Positions 1-10,644 of a stretch of DNA of 64,000 nt are shown in pieces. Origin of the DNA: Solicoccozyma terricola (lineage: Eukaryota; Basidiomycota; Tremellomycetes; Filobasidiales; Piskurozymaceae); NCBI GenBank assembly GCA_001600875.1, contig BCLD01000011.1, positions 498,834 through 562,833 of the forward strand. The letters are read 5' to 3'. Position 1 is the first letter of the stretch. Every line of letters starts with the position of its first letter. The notes under the pieces are model-generated. The model saw only the letters and a program-made list of their open reading frames with translations, had not been told where the DNA came from and ran no database searches. The position numbers and the translations under genes were made by a program.

Positions 1-971
1 CTTTCGTTTCTGTGCTTGTTTTCCGTCTCTCGACGTTCCAGCCACCGACCCTTCAGTCATGAGGTCCTTGTCGGGGTGACCATGCGCCGAGCGGTTGTTG
101 CCATAAAACGCTTCCCATACTCCCAGCTCCTTTGCAGCCATTTCGGCTTCGACAGCCTCTTTCTTCTCCTTTGCGACCCGCTTCTTACGGCCCTTCTCAT
201 AGTCTTTGCCGGTGGATTTTACCCACTCGGAAGTCCTGGTCAGCTCGTCAGAGGCGATTGCGGTATTGATAATCTCGATAAAGCGTGACTCGTCGTCTGT
301 CGTACTGTGAGGTATGCTGTCGAGAATGGCAGCGAGGGAACCTCTGGTCGATTGGAACGCTTCGTAAAGGTCTTTCTTTTCCTCTTTGGAACCTGTAACC
401 GAGTCATCGTGGCTCAGGGCCAGAATCATATCACGTATAGATGACGAAACGCACCTTGATACGTTGCTTTATCTTCGTCGAGCATCTTTTTGTCGACTCG
501 CTTGAACACTGCTTCAAAATATGCTTCCCAACCACCTTCACCTGGACCTCCTCCGGCGAAGAATGACTCGTCGGTGCGTCCTGTATCATCGTACCTGTAC
601 GTAATTTCAAAGGAGCGTTCGGGATGAGCTCAATGGAAACGCTAGTGGGGATGCACCGATTCAAGTCCCTACCTCTTCTTCCGCTGTTCATCACCTAGGA
701 CTGCGTAGGCAAACCCGACTTTCTGAAATTCCCTGCTGAATTGCTGTTTCTGGTCGTCGTTTTTATGTACATGCTTGTCTGGGTGATATTGTAGTGCGGC
801 ACGTCGGTATGCTTTCTTCACGTCGTCTTGGGAGATCTGCTTGACGATGGAGGAAATGTCGCGAGATGTATCGGATGGGAGCAAGGAGAGGGACAGGTAC
901 AAAGCATACGGCTTTGCGAGTTCATCAGCGGTGTAGAAGTTGTTGATGGGATCTGTGGAAGGGTCGTCCAT
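1..971 (-). CDS. DNAJC9-like J-domain protein (3' end outside window)
   Basis: J-domain co-chaperone of Hsp70. By family analogy it resembles DNAJC9, a nuclear histone co-chaperone. The ATG is at 971-969. Exons are 971-673, 594-455 and 392 to the left edge, and the phases close across both introns. The first exon carries the J domain with the HPD motif in QYHPDKH, near residue 64. After it comes GGWEAYFEAVFKRV, matching the WEAYWRLLFKKI region that follows the J domain in DNAJC9. The third exon has a basic, coiled-coil-like stretch (KGRKKRVAKEKKEAVEAEM) like the DNAJC9 C-terminal helix. The stop codon is not in the window. It is divergent from CDC37 across about 370 bp. Confidence 0.88.
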
Positions 972-1339
972 GATGGATGTGGTGACAGCGTGTGTGTGTG
1001 GATGTATATGAATGAGACGAGGACAGGACGCGTCTCGGTTGATCGGTACGCGGCGACCAAGGACAGCGGGGGAGGTGGTGGTGGTGGTGGTGGGTGATGG
1101 GTGATGGCTTCTTCTGAGGAGGGGGGGGGGGGTGGTAGATGGTCACGAGGAGGTACTGGATGGTACGTATAGGTGGTGAGTCTGCTGTCTACGAGACTTG
1201 TCCTCTACTCGCTCTACCCTCTACTACCTCCTACTACTGATTGTCTGTCACGTGGCTCACCGCTCACCGCTCACCGCTCACCGCTCACGGATGGAACACA
1301 CACACAGCATCATCCAACAGGTCCTCACCCCTCATCAAC
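972..1339. other. Divergent intergenic region DNAJC9-like / CDC37
   Basis: 368 bp between two divergent starts. It holds a (GTG)n run around 1072-1094, a G-run at 1120-1132 and a tandem TCACCGC repeat at about 1257-1286. No gene is visible. Confidence 0.6.
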
Positions 1340-3286
1340 ATGCCTCTCAACTACTCCAAGTGGGATGCCCTCGAGGTATGCATCTTCCTAGCCAGATTGT
1401 CCCCATGTCTTTCAAAATCAGCTGACACCTTCCTGCCTGCCTGCCTGCCTGCCCGCCTGCCCGCCTTGTCACCACCATGTCCCTTCCGTTCGCACAGCTC
1501 TCTGACGACTCGGACATCGAAGAGCACCCAAATGTCGACAAGAGGAGTATGATCAAGTGAGAGCACCTTTGGAGGAGCCTTTCTTTTCAGTGCGTTTGTG
1601 GCTGACTCGTGTCCCCACACCCACTTGTTTCCAGTTGGAAACGTCGAGATATCCATGAGAAGCGCGAACGAAGGCGTCAACTCATCGCCAACCTCAGGGG
1701 CGAGATCGAACTCAACAAGATCCTCAAACCCCGTCTGGCCTCGCTTCGAACCAGAATCTCCGAAAACCCTTCGACCGGTCTTGGCATCTTCGACGGCGAG
1801 GTTCACAGACTGCAAACCAATCCCTCTGCTGACAAGCCACCAACCGGTCATGCCAAGCAGCCGACCTACGATGAAATGCTATTGGATCTCTTGATGCGAA
1901 TCAAAGACGAAGCAAAATCTGACAGGGAAGGGAGCGAGGTCGATGTCAACAAGGTGATCGAGCGACTGCAATTCCACGAGAAGGAGCTGGACGACCGGAG
2001 CGAGGAGTGCGAGAGGGAAGCTCACAAAGAAGAAGAGGAACAGAGGAAGAAGATCACAAGCGAAGATGTGCATGATGGGTTTGATGTAGGAGTGAGTTGA
2101 TTTCGAGTCAACCCCCTGCCCTCCCAATATCACCGCTGATCCGGGGTTTTGTCATCGAACTACTTCGCAGTATGTCCTCAAGGCAAAACCTTCGCCAATG
2201 GATGACGTGAAAGATACGGCAGTGGTCACCCATGCGGCGAAGTCGGCAGCAAGTTCAAGCAAGCACACGCAAATCGAGGTCTTGAATCCAGGTGCGGGCG
2301 TGAGTGAAGCAAAGTCATTCAAGGCGAGGTGAAGCATGTCATTGCTGACCTATCTCTGCGCTCCTCCAAGTCCCACGATAACGCTCCTCAAATTCCGGAG
2401 CCTTCGGCATCCGACGATGGGGAGGTTCCAACACTCACGCCAGCTGCTCGGGCATTCTGCGAAATTCCCCTCCGAGCGTACGACCGCTCATTCGAATTCA
2501 TACAGCACGACCCCTCGGTCCTTGTCGAGTCGACGACGGACGCTTGCCTTGGTGAAGCATTTGAAGCCGAGCTTAGTGGAGACAAGGCGCGAGCGAAGCG
2601 ATGTGTGCATCAGGGTTTACTCATCCAATACTGTAGGAAACTCGGCAGGGACGGCGTGAGACTGTTCTTTCAGAGGTGTGTGGAGAAGCTTCCCCATTTT
2701 TGCGATTTTTCCCAGCGGCTGATTGCTGTCAATTTCTTCGCTCCCTTTAGAATGAGACAAGCTGGGCCGAAAGCCGAGGCCGTGTTCCAAAATGACGTCA
2801 ACGACACTTACGCTCGCATGGAAAAGCGATGTGCGGAGATCAAACTTGAGCAAGCGGCTTCAGGGGGTGATCGCGAGCAGATTCAGCTGGTAGCCGAAGA
2901 CCCTTCCGTCGAGATTAGCTTTAATTTACCGGACGGACCCCCGCCTGAGCAACTGGTCCTCGAAGGTGAAGGCGTCGAGGATCTAGATATCAACGAAGTC
3001 AAGGTGTTCTTGCAACGCAAATGGGACATTTTCGAGTCGCTCCCAGAGGCCCTCAAGGAGGCGATGAAGACGAAAAGCCTGGAAGAGGTGAACAAGGTGT
3101 TGGGCAAGATGGATTTGGCTGAGGCCGAGCACGCGGTCGAGTTGATGCAAGAAGGTGGCATGCTGTCTTTCAGGTGAGCAACAAGAGCATCCCATCCCGT
3201 ATCCTGTCCTGTCCTGTCCCATGGTCTGATCTGCGTCTGTGACTGTCTGTGCCAGTGAGACGGGTGTACGAGACATGACGGGTTGA
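1340..3286 (+). CDS. CDC37: Hsp90 co-chaperone Cdc37
   Basis: Kinase-specific Hsp90 co-chaperone, cytosolic. Exons 1340-1375, 1498-1556, 1635-2091, 2171-2299, 2371-3173 and 3256-3286 give 504 aa with all phases closed. The N-terminus MPLNYSKWDALE followed by LSDDSDIEEHPNVDKRS is the near-invariant Cdc37 start and includes the CK2-type serine in SDDSD. WKRRDIHEKRERRRQ is the conserved kinase-binding helix. The central domain has FAPFRMRQAGPKAEAVF, and a C-terminal helical bundle follows. The last intron is inferred: reading through would stop at once after SFR, while splicing to 3256 adds SETGVRDMTG, a tail typical of fungal Cdc37. Intron 1 (122 nt) holds a CCTG/CCCG minisatellite. Confidence 0.95.
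1433..1474. repeat. (CCTG/CCCG)n minisatellite in CDC37 intron 1
   Basis: About nine tandem CCTG/CCCG tetramers within the first intron, just upstream of its 3' splice site at 1496-1497. Confidence 0.85.
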
Positions 3287-3662
3287 GCTACCTACCCAAC
3301 TGAGGTGTTGGAGCTGGAGTGCCATGAAATAATTAATCACGTGACTTTTTCATTTCATGTTTACGATTTCACTGGGATCCATCCATCTTGCAACATTTTG
3401 AAATGGCCCATAAAGACCATACGTTCGGTTACCTCGAGTCGTGATCAGTCTTGAGCACCGCTGTGACATAGCTGGAGCCCATCTCCTTCCATCGCTCCCG
3501 AACATCATCGATCTGGCAAGCTCCATCTGGTCTTCCGGCCTCTTCAGAGGCTACATTCCCCGCACCATTCGTGTGCTCCCTCGTCAGGTAGTATCGTCCA
3601 GGGTAGCAAGCTCAGCAGCAAATAGAACCTCTCCATACGAACGCCCATTGGACCTCAGCAAT
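3287..3662. other. CDC37 / tRNase Z intergenic region with presequence-like open stretch
   Basis: Contains CACGTG at 3338-3343. From 3414 to 3662 there is an open frame in register with the tRNase Z ATG but with no in-frame ATG (see findings). Confidence 0.5.
3338..3343. promoter_or_regulatory. CACGTG E-box upstream of tRNase Z
   Basis: Palindromic CACGTG in the context ATCACGTGAC, about 320 bp upstream of the tRNase Z ATG. It matches the Cbf1/bHLH consensus RTCACGTG. Function is inferred only. Confidence 0.45.
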
Positions 3663-6600
3663 ATGCACTGGGATGTCAGAGCCGTCACGACACCGTCATC
3701 CGACACCGATCTGTCCTTGCTAGTTACCTTTGACCATGCCAAGTATCTCTTCAACTGCGGCGAGGGAACGCAGAGGAGTTTCGTACAAAGTCGCACAAGC
3801 ATGCGAAAGCTGGAAGGGATATATATGACTAGCGCCAACTTGGATGTCATTGGTGGTCTGCCGGGTAAGTCATACCGCAATCACGCCTTAGTATCATATC
3901 GCTGACATTTACCGCCCTGTAGGTATGCTGATGTCTGCCGCCGATGCCGGTATCAAGCACATCAACGTGGGAGGTCCTGAAGGTGTCGCTCATTACCTGG
4001 CTACATGTAGAACATTTGTGCAACGGTCAGTCATATTTCATACTGATCCAAGGAGCTGACCGGTACGAGTTTCTCACTCCGCCTCATCACAGGGAGGGTA
4101 TGACAGTAGCGCTTCCAACCCCAGAGGCTACTACTGCAGGCGGGAAACTCTATCAGAGTGCGGCTCTGACCATACACGGAATATCGGTTGCGATTTCGCC
4201 AAGTATCGGTCAAGCAGGAAACGATGTTGGAGAGGTCAATTGGAGCGACCCCGAACTCCGCTTGAAATCTTTGTCAGACGAGCAACTACGGAATTGGAGA
4301 AGGATAGTCGTCTCTGACATGTTCAAACTTTCCAATCGATCGGAGATCGGATCTGCAGGAGATGCACCTTCCAAAATAAACGAAACTTCTGTACCTTTGG
4401 CGGCGAAGTCATGCTATCAGAATGGACCAGGTTTCGCCCGCATGCATATGTCTCAATCGCTACCATCATATGGTGCAGACATCGATGGGACCACCCGTAT
4501 CGAGGACGAACGCATGGCATACATCCTGCAAGCACCTCCCGTTCGAGGGAAATTCAACGCCGAGAAAGCCAAAGCACTTGGGGTGCCAAATGGACCGATT
4601 CGCGGGAAGCTGACCAAAGGAGAAGCTATCGAGGTAGACGATGCGGCTGCACCCGGCGGGAAAAGGATCATAAAGCCAGAAGACGTGCTTGGCGATGGCC
4701 ATCCCGGAGGCGTCTGCGTCATGCTGGACATTGCGATACAGCACGTTCCAGCTATTGTCTCGAATCCGGCCTTCCAGCCATATCTTCAAGCCGGGCCAAC
4801 ACCACCTCAGCACAAAGTGCATCTCGTAGTCCATCGTATCACTCAGGAAGTGGCGGGGGATGTACGGTATCAAGAATGGGTGCAGAAATTCGGACAAGAT
4901 ACGCATGTGAGTTAGGCTCACCATTGATACATATATCGCCTGCTTATTGTCGATATACTCGCAGCACCTGATTGCCGATCCACTCGCATATTCAGACGCC
5001 GTCTCCTTTTCTTCCTCTGCATGGAATCTATTGCGTCTGAGTTTGCTCGATGACAAGGTGTTCAGCGTTCCAATTCAGACCCCGACAATGCAGCAACCGG
5101 AGCAAACTGCGGCAGCATTGGGATCAGGTCAGTTTGTTCGTACTCTTCTACGATTATCTAACTGACGATGTCCGTTCGCTGTGAAGCTCTTGGCTCGTCA
5201 GTATCAGCGATTGAATGTGGACATCATACGCGAATGCATCCAGCAGCCACTCCCGACATTTGGGCTCCTGGTTCCAGTAATCCAGTCTTTCCTCTTCGCC
5301 ACGATGTTGAAGCGGCAAAAAGCAGCACTTCAGGACAAATGTCCAAGTATCTGTCTTTGACAGCAGCGGCAAAACAACGAGTGTCGGACCTGGAGAGTAG
5401 CGCCTGTAGTCACAATCCGAAAGACTATGGGATCGAAGTGACACCGCTTGGCACTGGAAGTGCCATCCCGTCAAAGTACAGAAATGGTAGGTACTCCATT
5501 ATATGCGAGCAACCGAACAGATCCTAAACGCCCTGTCCCACGCAGTATCATCTACTCTAGTCGATATTCCAGACTTTGGCAGTATACTCTTGGACGCAGG
5601 AGAAGGCACCCTGGGTCAGCTTCGAAGGCGATTTGGGACAGAGGGAGTTCAGCAGGTCTACGGCCGTTTGCGTATACTATACATTAGCCATATGCACGCC
5701 GACCACCACATCGGCTTGCGCCGGCTCTTGTTGGATAGATTGCGGGTAAGCAACGCATGCTGGGGCGGGACAGTGGAGGATCTAACGCGTCTGCCTCCAG
5801 TACGACCCCGAACACACCCTCTACATCATCGGCCCCTCTTATATCCTACTTCATTTGCGGGAAAATGGAATCGAAGTGGGCGACTCTCAGGGCAAGACGA
5901 GGTTCATTGACAACTTCCATCTCTCGAGGTCGCTCGAGGATCTGCCGGTGGCATCAAATCCCGCGGCAGCCTCAGATGGCTTGGTCACCCCGGTCGACGA
6001 ACAGGTTACACAACCTGGCAGAGCTCGAAGACGGTGAATACATGAGACTGCCGTTCAACATCATAGTTCTCTGACGGTTTGATCTTGTCCTCTCAGCCAC
6101 ATCGAATGGGCCAACGAATGCAAAGGAGAACTCGGCTTGAAAGTCCTCTCGACGCCGGAGGTCAAGCATCGGGGCCGTGCCTATGGGCTTGTCATCGAAC
6201 ATCATTCAGGATGGAAGTTGGTGTACGTTGCCGTTCGACCCACGCACGCACACTCGTATGGCTCGTATGACTGACATTCAATCTTTCCCCAGCTACTCGG
6301 GAGATACAATGCCGTGCGACAACCTTGTGCGCGCGGGTCAAAACGCTACATTGCTGATACACGAGGCCACTCTGGAGGACGACAAACCAGATATGGCACT
6401 TGCCAAGGGCCATAGTACATTCGGACAGGCGATTGAAGTGGGCAGACGGTGAGCGTCCTGTGCATTGCTCCTCTCCTTATATCGACCCTAACCTCTACGA
6501 TTACAGAATGCAAGCAGACTATCTGTTGCTGAATCACTTTTCTCAACGCTATCCCAAGCTACCTCGCCTACAGGCGCCGACTGACAATGCATCAGGGAAA

Positions 6601-6975
6601 CGGCCTGTCATAGCATTGGCTTTCGACTTGATGACGTTGCCACTCAGTTCCTTCTGGAAGATGGAAAATTACACAGACGCTCTTGAAGAGCTATTCGTCG
6701 AGGTCGAGGGAGCGGAGTCCGAGACGGCGCAATCGGAGTCTGGTGACGTAACGACTGAGCGAGCAAAGGATAAAGGGAAGGCCGCTGGACAGGGGAAGGT
6801 GATCGGGAAGCCTTCGGAGATGCCAAAGGCGAACAAACGCAAGCGAGAGCGGGGTCAGCCGAGCAATGGCAAGATCGACAATGGTGTGACCATCTTGTCA
6901 GAGCAGCCGTCGGAGGAGTCACGGTCTTCCAAGCGATCGAAGGATCGAGAGGAAGGGTTTACGAGACGCAACTGA
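3663..6975 (+). CDS. TRZ1: Long-form tRNase Z (tRNA 3' endonuclease)
   Basis: Endonuclease that removes 3' trailers from pre-tRNA in nucleus and mitochondria (ELAC2/Trz1). Exons 3663-3864, 3923-4025, 4093-4906, 4965-5127, 5187-5486, 5546-5745, 5801-6033, 6097-6222, 6293-6448 and 6507-6975 close in phase and give 921 aa. The N-half has the degenerate beta-lactamase fold with LFNCGEGTQRSF and the long-form motif PPVRGKFNAEKAKALG. The C-half has PLGTGSAIPSKYRN, LLDAGEGT and the zinc ligands SHMHADHH, followed by YSGDTMPC, HEATLED and a KGHST loop. A Lys/Arg/Ser tail ends the protein. The start at 3663 is the first in-frame ATG. An open frame continues 83 codons upstream without one, so a spliced or non-AUG mitochondrial leader is possible. 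Confidence 0.93.
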
Positions 6976-7090
6976 CTGCCCTTCAGAGATTTCTAAGGAA
7001 GATTGAACGAGTCAACACACTGTTACGAATCATTTATGAACATTGCATGCATCCCTCACCTTCACCTTCAGTCATAAATCAGCAACTTGA

Positions 7091-7768
7091 TCAAATTTCT
7101 TCCAGAAATCCTTGTACGATCAATCGCTCGATGTCGCTCCTTCTGACCATGTAGCGCTGCCCCTTGCGGAACTCGACTTCGCCCATTTCCGTATACACGG
7201 TTCCGCAGTCCTTGACTACCCGGACGTCCACGTAGAGCTGCCCCGGTGGTTGATCGATCCCAGAGGCAAGATCGAGCACGTCAAGGAAGTCGGATTTGTA
7301 GTCGAGGATAAGGTCGTTGTAACCACGGAGAAAGTCAATTTCATGTGGGGAGAGCTTCGACCGTACGTCGGTGTCTGCTTCTCCGTTCACTGAATTTCCA
7401 GCCCCGTTGGAGGACTTTCCATCCACCGCCCTGCCAGACGATCCAGTGTTGAGCATATGAGCAAGAGTGCCGCCCGCACCCCAGAATATGTCCTTCAGCA
7501 TTCCGACGCGTTGAGCATGGTAAGCCATCAAGCAGCGTTTGTTCCGTCTAGCACTGAGATGTTGAACCGTGAGGTTGCAGACCAGACCAAGGTCCTGCCG
7601 CAGGGTATCGGCGTCGTTGATTTCCGTGTGGTGCGTGATTGCGTCTCCCAGCTGACGAGTTTCGAGACACACCGTGCGGACTAGGGTGTCGTTGTATTTT
7701 GGCAGGGTGTCGGTCAGCGTCGCTCGGCGAGCCTCCATGATGAGCTTGAGGGCATCGTCGCCGTGCAT
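7091..7768 (-). CDS. PSF1: GINS complex subunit Psf1
   Basis: Subunit of the GINS tetramer that, with Cdc45 and Mcm2-7, forms the CMG helicase. Single exon, 225 aa, within the usual size (about 200). Matching Psf1 features are the N-terminal ALKLIMEARRA helix, ARRNKRCLMAYHAQR (human RNRRCTVAYLYDR), LSPHEIDFLRGYNDLILDY, PPGQLYVDVRVVKDCG (human PPKSLYIEVRCLKDYG) and the C-terminal DIERLIVQGFLEEI. A Gly/Ser/Asn linker of about 30 aa around residues 110-140 is an insertion relative to human Psf1. A CACGTG at 7905-7910 lies 137 bp upstream of the start. Confidence 0.95.
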   Translation of the reverse strand: MHGDDALKLIMEARRATLTDTLPKYNDTLVRTVCLETRQLGDAITHHTEINDADTLRQDLGLVCNLTVQHLSARRNKRCLMAYHAQRVGMLKDIFWGAGGTLAHMLNTGSSGRAVDGKSSNGAGNSVNGEADTDVRSKLSPHEIDFLRGYNDLILDYKSDFLDVLDLASGIDQPPGQLYVDVRVVKDCGTVYTEMGEVEFRKGQRYMVRRSDIERLIVQGFLEEI

Positions 7769-7904
7769 GGTATGTGTGTGCCGCGGGGAGGGAGGGGGAG
7801 AAGGAGGCGATGAGGGGTGCAGAGGCCTTCTGTGATGATGGAGGACGAGAATGCTATGTAGGTGCCCATGCCCATGCGGACGAGGTGGTGGTTAACGCGA
7901 TGGT

Positions 7905-7910
7905 CACGTG
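7905..7910. promoter_or_regulatory. CACGTG E-box upstream of PSF1
   Basis: GGTCACGTGAC palindrome 137 bp upstream of the PSF1 ATG. It matches a Cbf1/bHLH site and recurs at several promoters of this window. Confidence 0.5.
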
Positions 7911-7997
7911 ACATTCCTTTTCGCCACTTTCACTCTCATATACAATGGAATGTCATACAGCTCGTCAACCAGGACAAGTGCCAAGGTCCGGTGTTCT

Positions 7998-9182
7998 CTA
8001 CAAACCACGAGCTATGGCTTGGGCTATCGGTGGCACTACAGTCACCAACAGAATCATCACCGAGCTGTCGAAAAGATTGAAAGACATGCTGGGTCCCGCT
8101 GCAGACGAAGCGTGGCTGGCTGCCTTGACGATGGAGGTGCTGTTTGCGGTCTCACTGGCGGCCGCAGTTTCGGACGCCAATCCGCCAGTACCGACGACGG
8201 AGTCCGAGCAATTCGAATTGGACAGGGCATCGACTACAACTCCGGTGGTGGGAACCGACACCGCTACGATCGCAGTGGAAGCGACATCACCGGAGGAGGT
8301 CTTCGCTCTGCAGGTCTTTGTAGCTGTTGATGCCAATGGTTTAGTAGGTCTGATCTTGGTGACTCATCATCTAGCACTACTCACAACCTCCTGACGCGAC
8401 AGTCTGGGTGGCTTGTAAGTCCACGTTGCCCACTGGCGTTCCGGTCGTGATCGCAACGTCGCCTAGTACGCTGGTTGTAGGAACAGAGTCGATGTAACTA
8501 CTATCACCTGCCTGAATATGCTCATCACAGGATGTACAAGGAAGAGTGGTGACGGTCGCCGTTGTAGCTGTTTCGGCCTGGCAAGGTGTCTTGACGGATC
8601 AGTCAAGCAATAAGTTCAATACGTTTCGTGTCTTGCAATCACTCACAGGCACAACGACGTCCACAGTCTCGATGGCAAGGGCAAGATCGATGATCGAACT
8701 TGAAAATGTCTAAGTCGAAGCAGACACCATCAGCATGGATACGCAGGAACATTGATGACACGCTATGCACTCACAGCTGCATTCGTGGGACCACTGGGGC
8801 CGAGGCAGACGGAGGCAGCGAAAGTTGCGATCACTTCGAAGGTCCCAAGAATGCCGTCAAGATCCGGGTCCATAGTCGAGTGCAATCCCTCGAGACAAGT
8901 CCGACACTTGTCGCACGGGTCCTTGACTTGACAGGCGCACTTGAGGCCGGCAGAGAAATCCTGGCCGCTTGATCCAAAACACTGCTCAAACTGGGTTCCT
9001 AGAGGTTGGCACGCCATTCCACATTCTTTGAAGGCTGGAGTGTCTTGGATCTGTTGAACGACGCTTTGAGCTTGGCAGGGGACACAACGCTCAACGAGGT
9101 TGACCGAACGCGCCATTCCCTGGCTGGCAATCGAAAAGCTCAGGGCGAGCCAGGCAAGAGAGGATAACTTGGTGAAAGCCAT
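7998..9182 (-). CDS. Predicted GPI-anchored, Cys-rich secreted protein
   Basis: Not a family I can name. Exons 9182-8775, 8709-8647, 8577-8385 and 8323-7998 close in phase and give 329 aa. Residues 1-24 form a signal peptide (MAFTKLSSLAWLALSFSIAS). Next is a compact domain of about 12 cysteines with CxxC pairs (ERCVPCQ, KCACQVKDPCDKCRTC), then a Ser/Thr/Val-rich region. The protein ends in SSAAGPSMSF followed by a hydrophobic stretch (SSVMILLVTVVPPIAQAIA), the layout of a GPI-attachment signal. A role at the cell wall or surface is inferred from this layout only. The promoter lies in the 578 bp upstream. Confidence 0.75.
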
Positions 9183-9760
9183 CGTGCGTCTAGCCCGTCA
9201 ATTGTACAGAGATGTCGCAGTTGTATGTTTGTCGAAGGCACAGGAGTTGAGCCGTATGGAAACGTATATGAAAGTGTTGTTGGTGGTATAAGATGAACCC
9301 TTTGAATCTATTGTTGATGCAGCACGATTGACCTGCGAATACCTCCTGAGCAAAGCCAGCTACTTTAATCGATCCAAATGCTGTATTTACCCACCCTCAG
9401 CAAGGGATAACATCTCCGTCTTTTCTCGGGCGAGGAGGCCCTTTGAAAGGAAGCCCAGTTTTGCGACAGGATGATGTCTATGATGAAACGCAATTTGACC
9501 GGGTGAGTCCCCTGTCGCCGAGAATGGATCACACAAAACCGTGTAGCAGGTGACGGTATGCCGAATGTTAAGTTTCAAGGACCATATCGAAGGAGCATCG
9601 ACAATTCCCGGGCAATGTCCGTAGTGCCAAGATGCAACCGACTACGCCGTTGATTCAAGATGTTCCGCAACGCCTTTGCAGAGAGCCACGAGATGTTTGT
9701 TCACCACACAGGTGTCCAGTAATGGCGAGTTCCCTACCGCCACGACGGGCCTAGCGCTTA
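9183..9760. other. Intergenic region upstream of the GPI-protein gene
   Basis: 578 bp between two minus-strand genes. It must hold the promoter of the GPI-anchored protein gene and the 3' end of the SET gene. I see no further gene or clear motif. Confidence 0.5.
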
Positions 9761-10444
9761 CTAAGAAGATTGCCGGGCATTCCAGAAGCCCTTGCCATAA
9801 CTAAGCAAGATTTCCTCACCCTTGGCGATCGGCTTTTCAAGACTCCACACTTCCATCCCGGAGACAGGCTTTATTGTAGTTTGTCCAACGAGTAGTACTT
9901 TGGAGGATGTCATGGCGTGCCTGAATTCTGCGTTTGGACGGGTGGCCCCAGGTATCCCGCGATAGTCGTTGATCATGCGAGCAACGTTGCCGTGGGTGCT
10001 AGCATCTATGCCGATGTCGATGACGCAGCATGAATCTTCGGCAGGAGATTCTCGATCATGTCCTGTAACGTTTTTGCGAACGCTTGGCATGTCTTTGCTC
10101 TTTACCGATAACCTCATGAGCGACAAATCGTAATCACTGTCGTCATGACGAGACTTCTCGCCCGCCACTTTGGCATGAATCACGCCGAGATAGGGTACGA
10201 TGAGCGACCTCTCTTTGATCTTCTTCGATGCGAAGAGGCCATTTTGTCCATTGGCAGGATGTCCCTGTTCAGTGATCGGCCTAATCTTGACGAGGGCTGC
10301 TGGCAGAGTGGGCCGAGGGGCAGTCACCAGCTCTACGAATGGTCTGTGGCTCGCGGGAAACGCCGGCGACAACCGCGAGCGGGTCAGATATACTATCTGG
10401 TGGGGCCAATGCGGTGGTGGAGGTGCGTCGTGGTCGAGGACCAT
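9761..10444 (-). CDS. SET-domain protein
   Basis: Putative protein-lysine methyltransferase; the substrate cannot be read from sequence. Single exon, 227 aa from the ATG at 10444. SET motifs appear in order: NGLFASKKIKERSLIVPYLG (entry strand), HGNVARMINDYRG (the N-A-R-x-I-N pseudoknot region, in place of NHSC), NAEFRHA, and GEEILLSYGKGFW (catalytic-loop GEE-L--Y). There are no pre-SET or post-SET cysteines, and the protein is short. The reading frame is open upstream of 10444, but that ATG sits just before the divergent promoter. It shares a 200-bp divergent promoter with the JTB-like gene. Confidence 0.8.
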   Translation of the reverse strand: MVLDHDAPPPPHWPHQIVYLTRSRLSPAFPASHRPFVELVTAPRPTLPAALVKIRPITEQGHPANGQNGLFASKKIKERSLIVPYLGVIHAKVAGEKSRHDDSDYDLSLMRLSVKSKDMPSVRKNVTGHDRESPAEDSCCVIDIGIDASTHGNVARMINDYRGIPGATRPNAEFRHAMTSSKVLLVGQTTIKPVSGMEVWSLEKPIAKGEEILLSYGKGFWNARQSS

Positions 10445-10493
10445 TGGGTATGGGGGGAGGGTGGGTGCATGTACATGTAGATGGGAAATATTA

Positions 10494-10528
10494 GCTGAAA
10501 CGGGCTGAGACGGGCTGAAACGGGCTGG
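10494..10528. repeat. Tandem CGGGCTGARA decamers in divergent promoter
   Basis: Three and a half copies of a 10-bp unit at 10494-10500 (partial), 10501, 10511 and 10521, directly before a CACGTGACGTCA element. The spacing equals about one helical turn. Confidence 0.8.
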
Positions 10529-10536
10529 CGGAAGGT

Positions 10537-10547
10537 CACGTGACGTC
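10537..10547. promoter_or_regulatory. Composite E-box/CRE (CACGTGACGTCA)
   Basis: GTCACGTGACGTCAC overlaps a bHLH-type CACGTG and a bZIP-type TGACGTCA. It lies between the divergent SET and JTB-like genes. Function is inferred from consensus only. Confidence 0.5.
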
Positions 10548-10644
10548 ACTCTTGAGACCCGGATGGAGACCGTCACCACCACCACCACCACCTCCCATGA
10601 TACATCGTTCAACCACATCATCCACCATCCCATACGGGTTCACA

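Noticed and set aside
1173..1552. Short Ser/Pro frames upstream of and across CDC37 exon 1
   Set aside because: Shadows of the TCACCGC and CCTG repeats; CDC37 frame and splice sites explain the region.
4466..5056. 196-codon minus-strand frame opposite tRNase Z
   Set aside because: Antisense shadow of a conserved, phase-closed gene.
7945..8394. Plus-strand open frame of 149 codons
   Set aside because: It lies antisense to the GPI-protein gene. The minus strand gives a signal peptide, conserved cysteines, phase-closing introns and a GPI signal; the plus frame is low-complexity.
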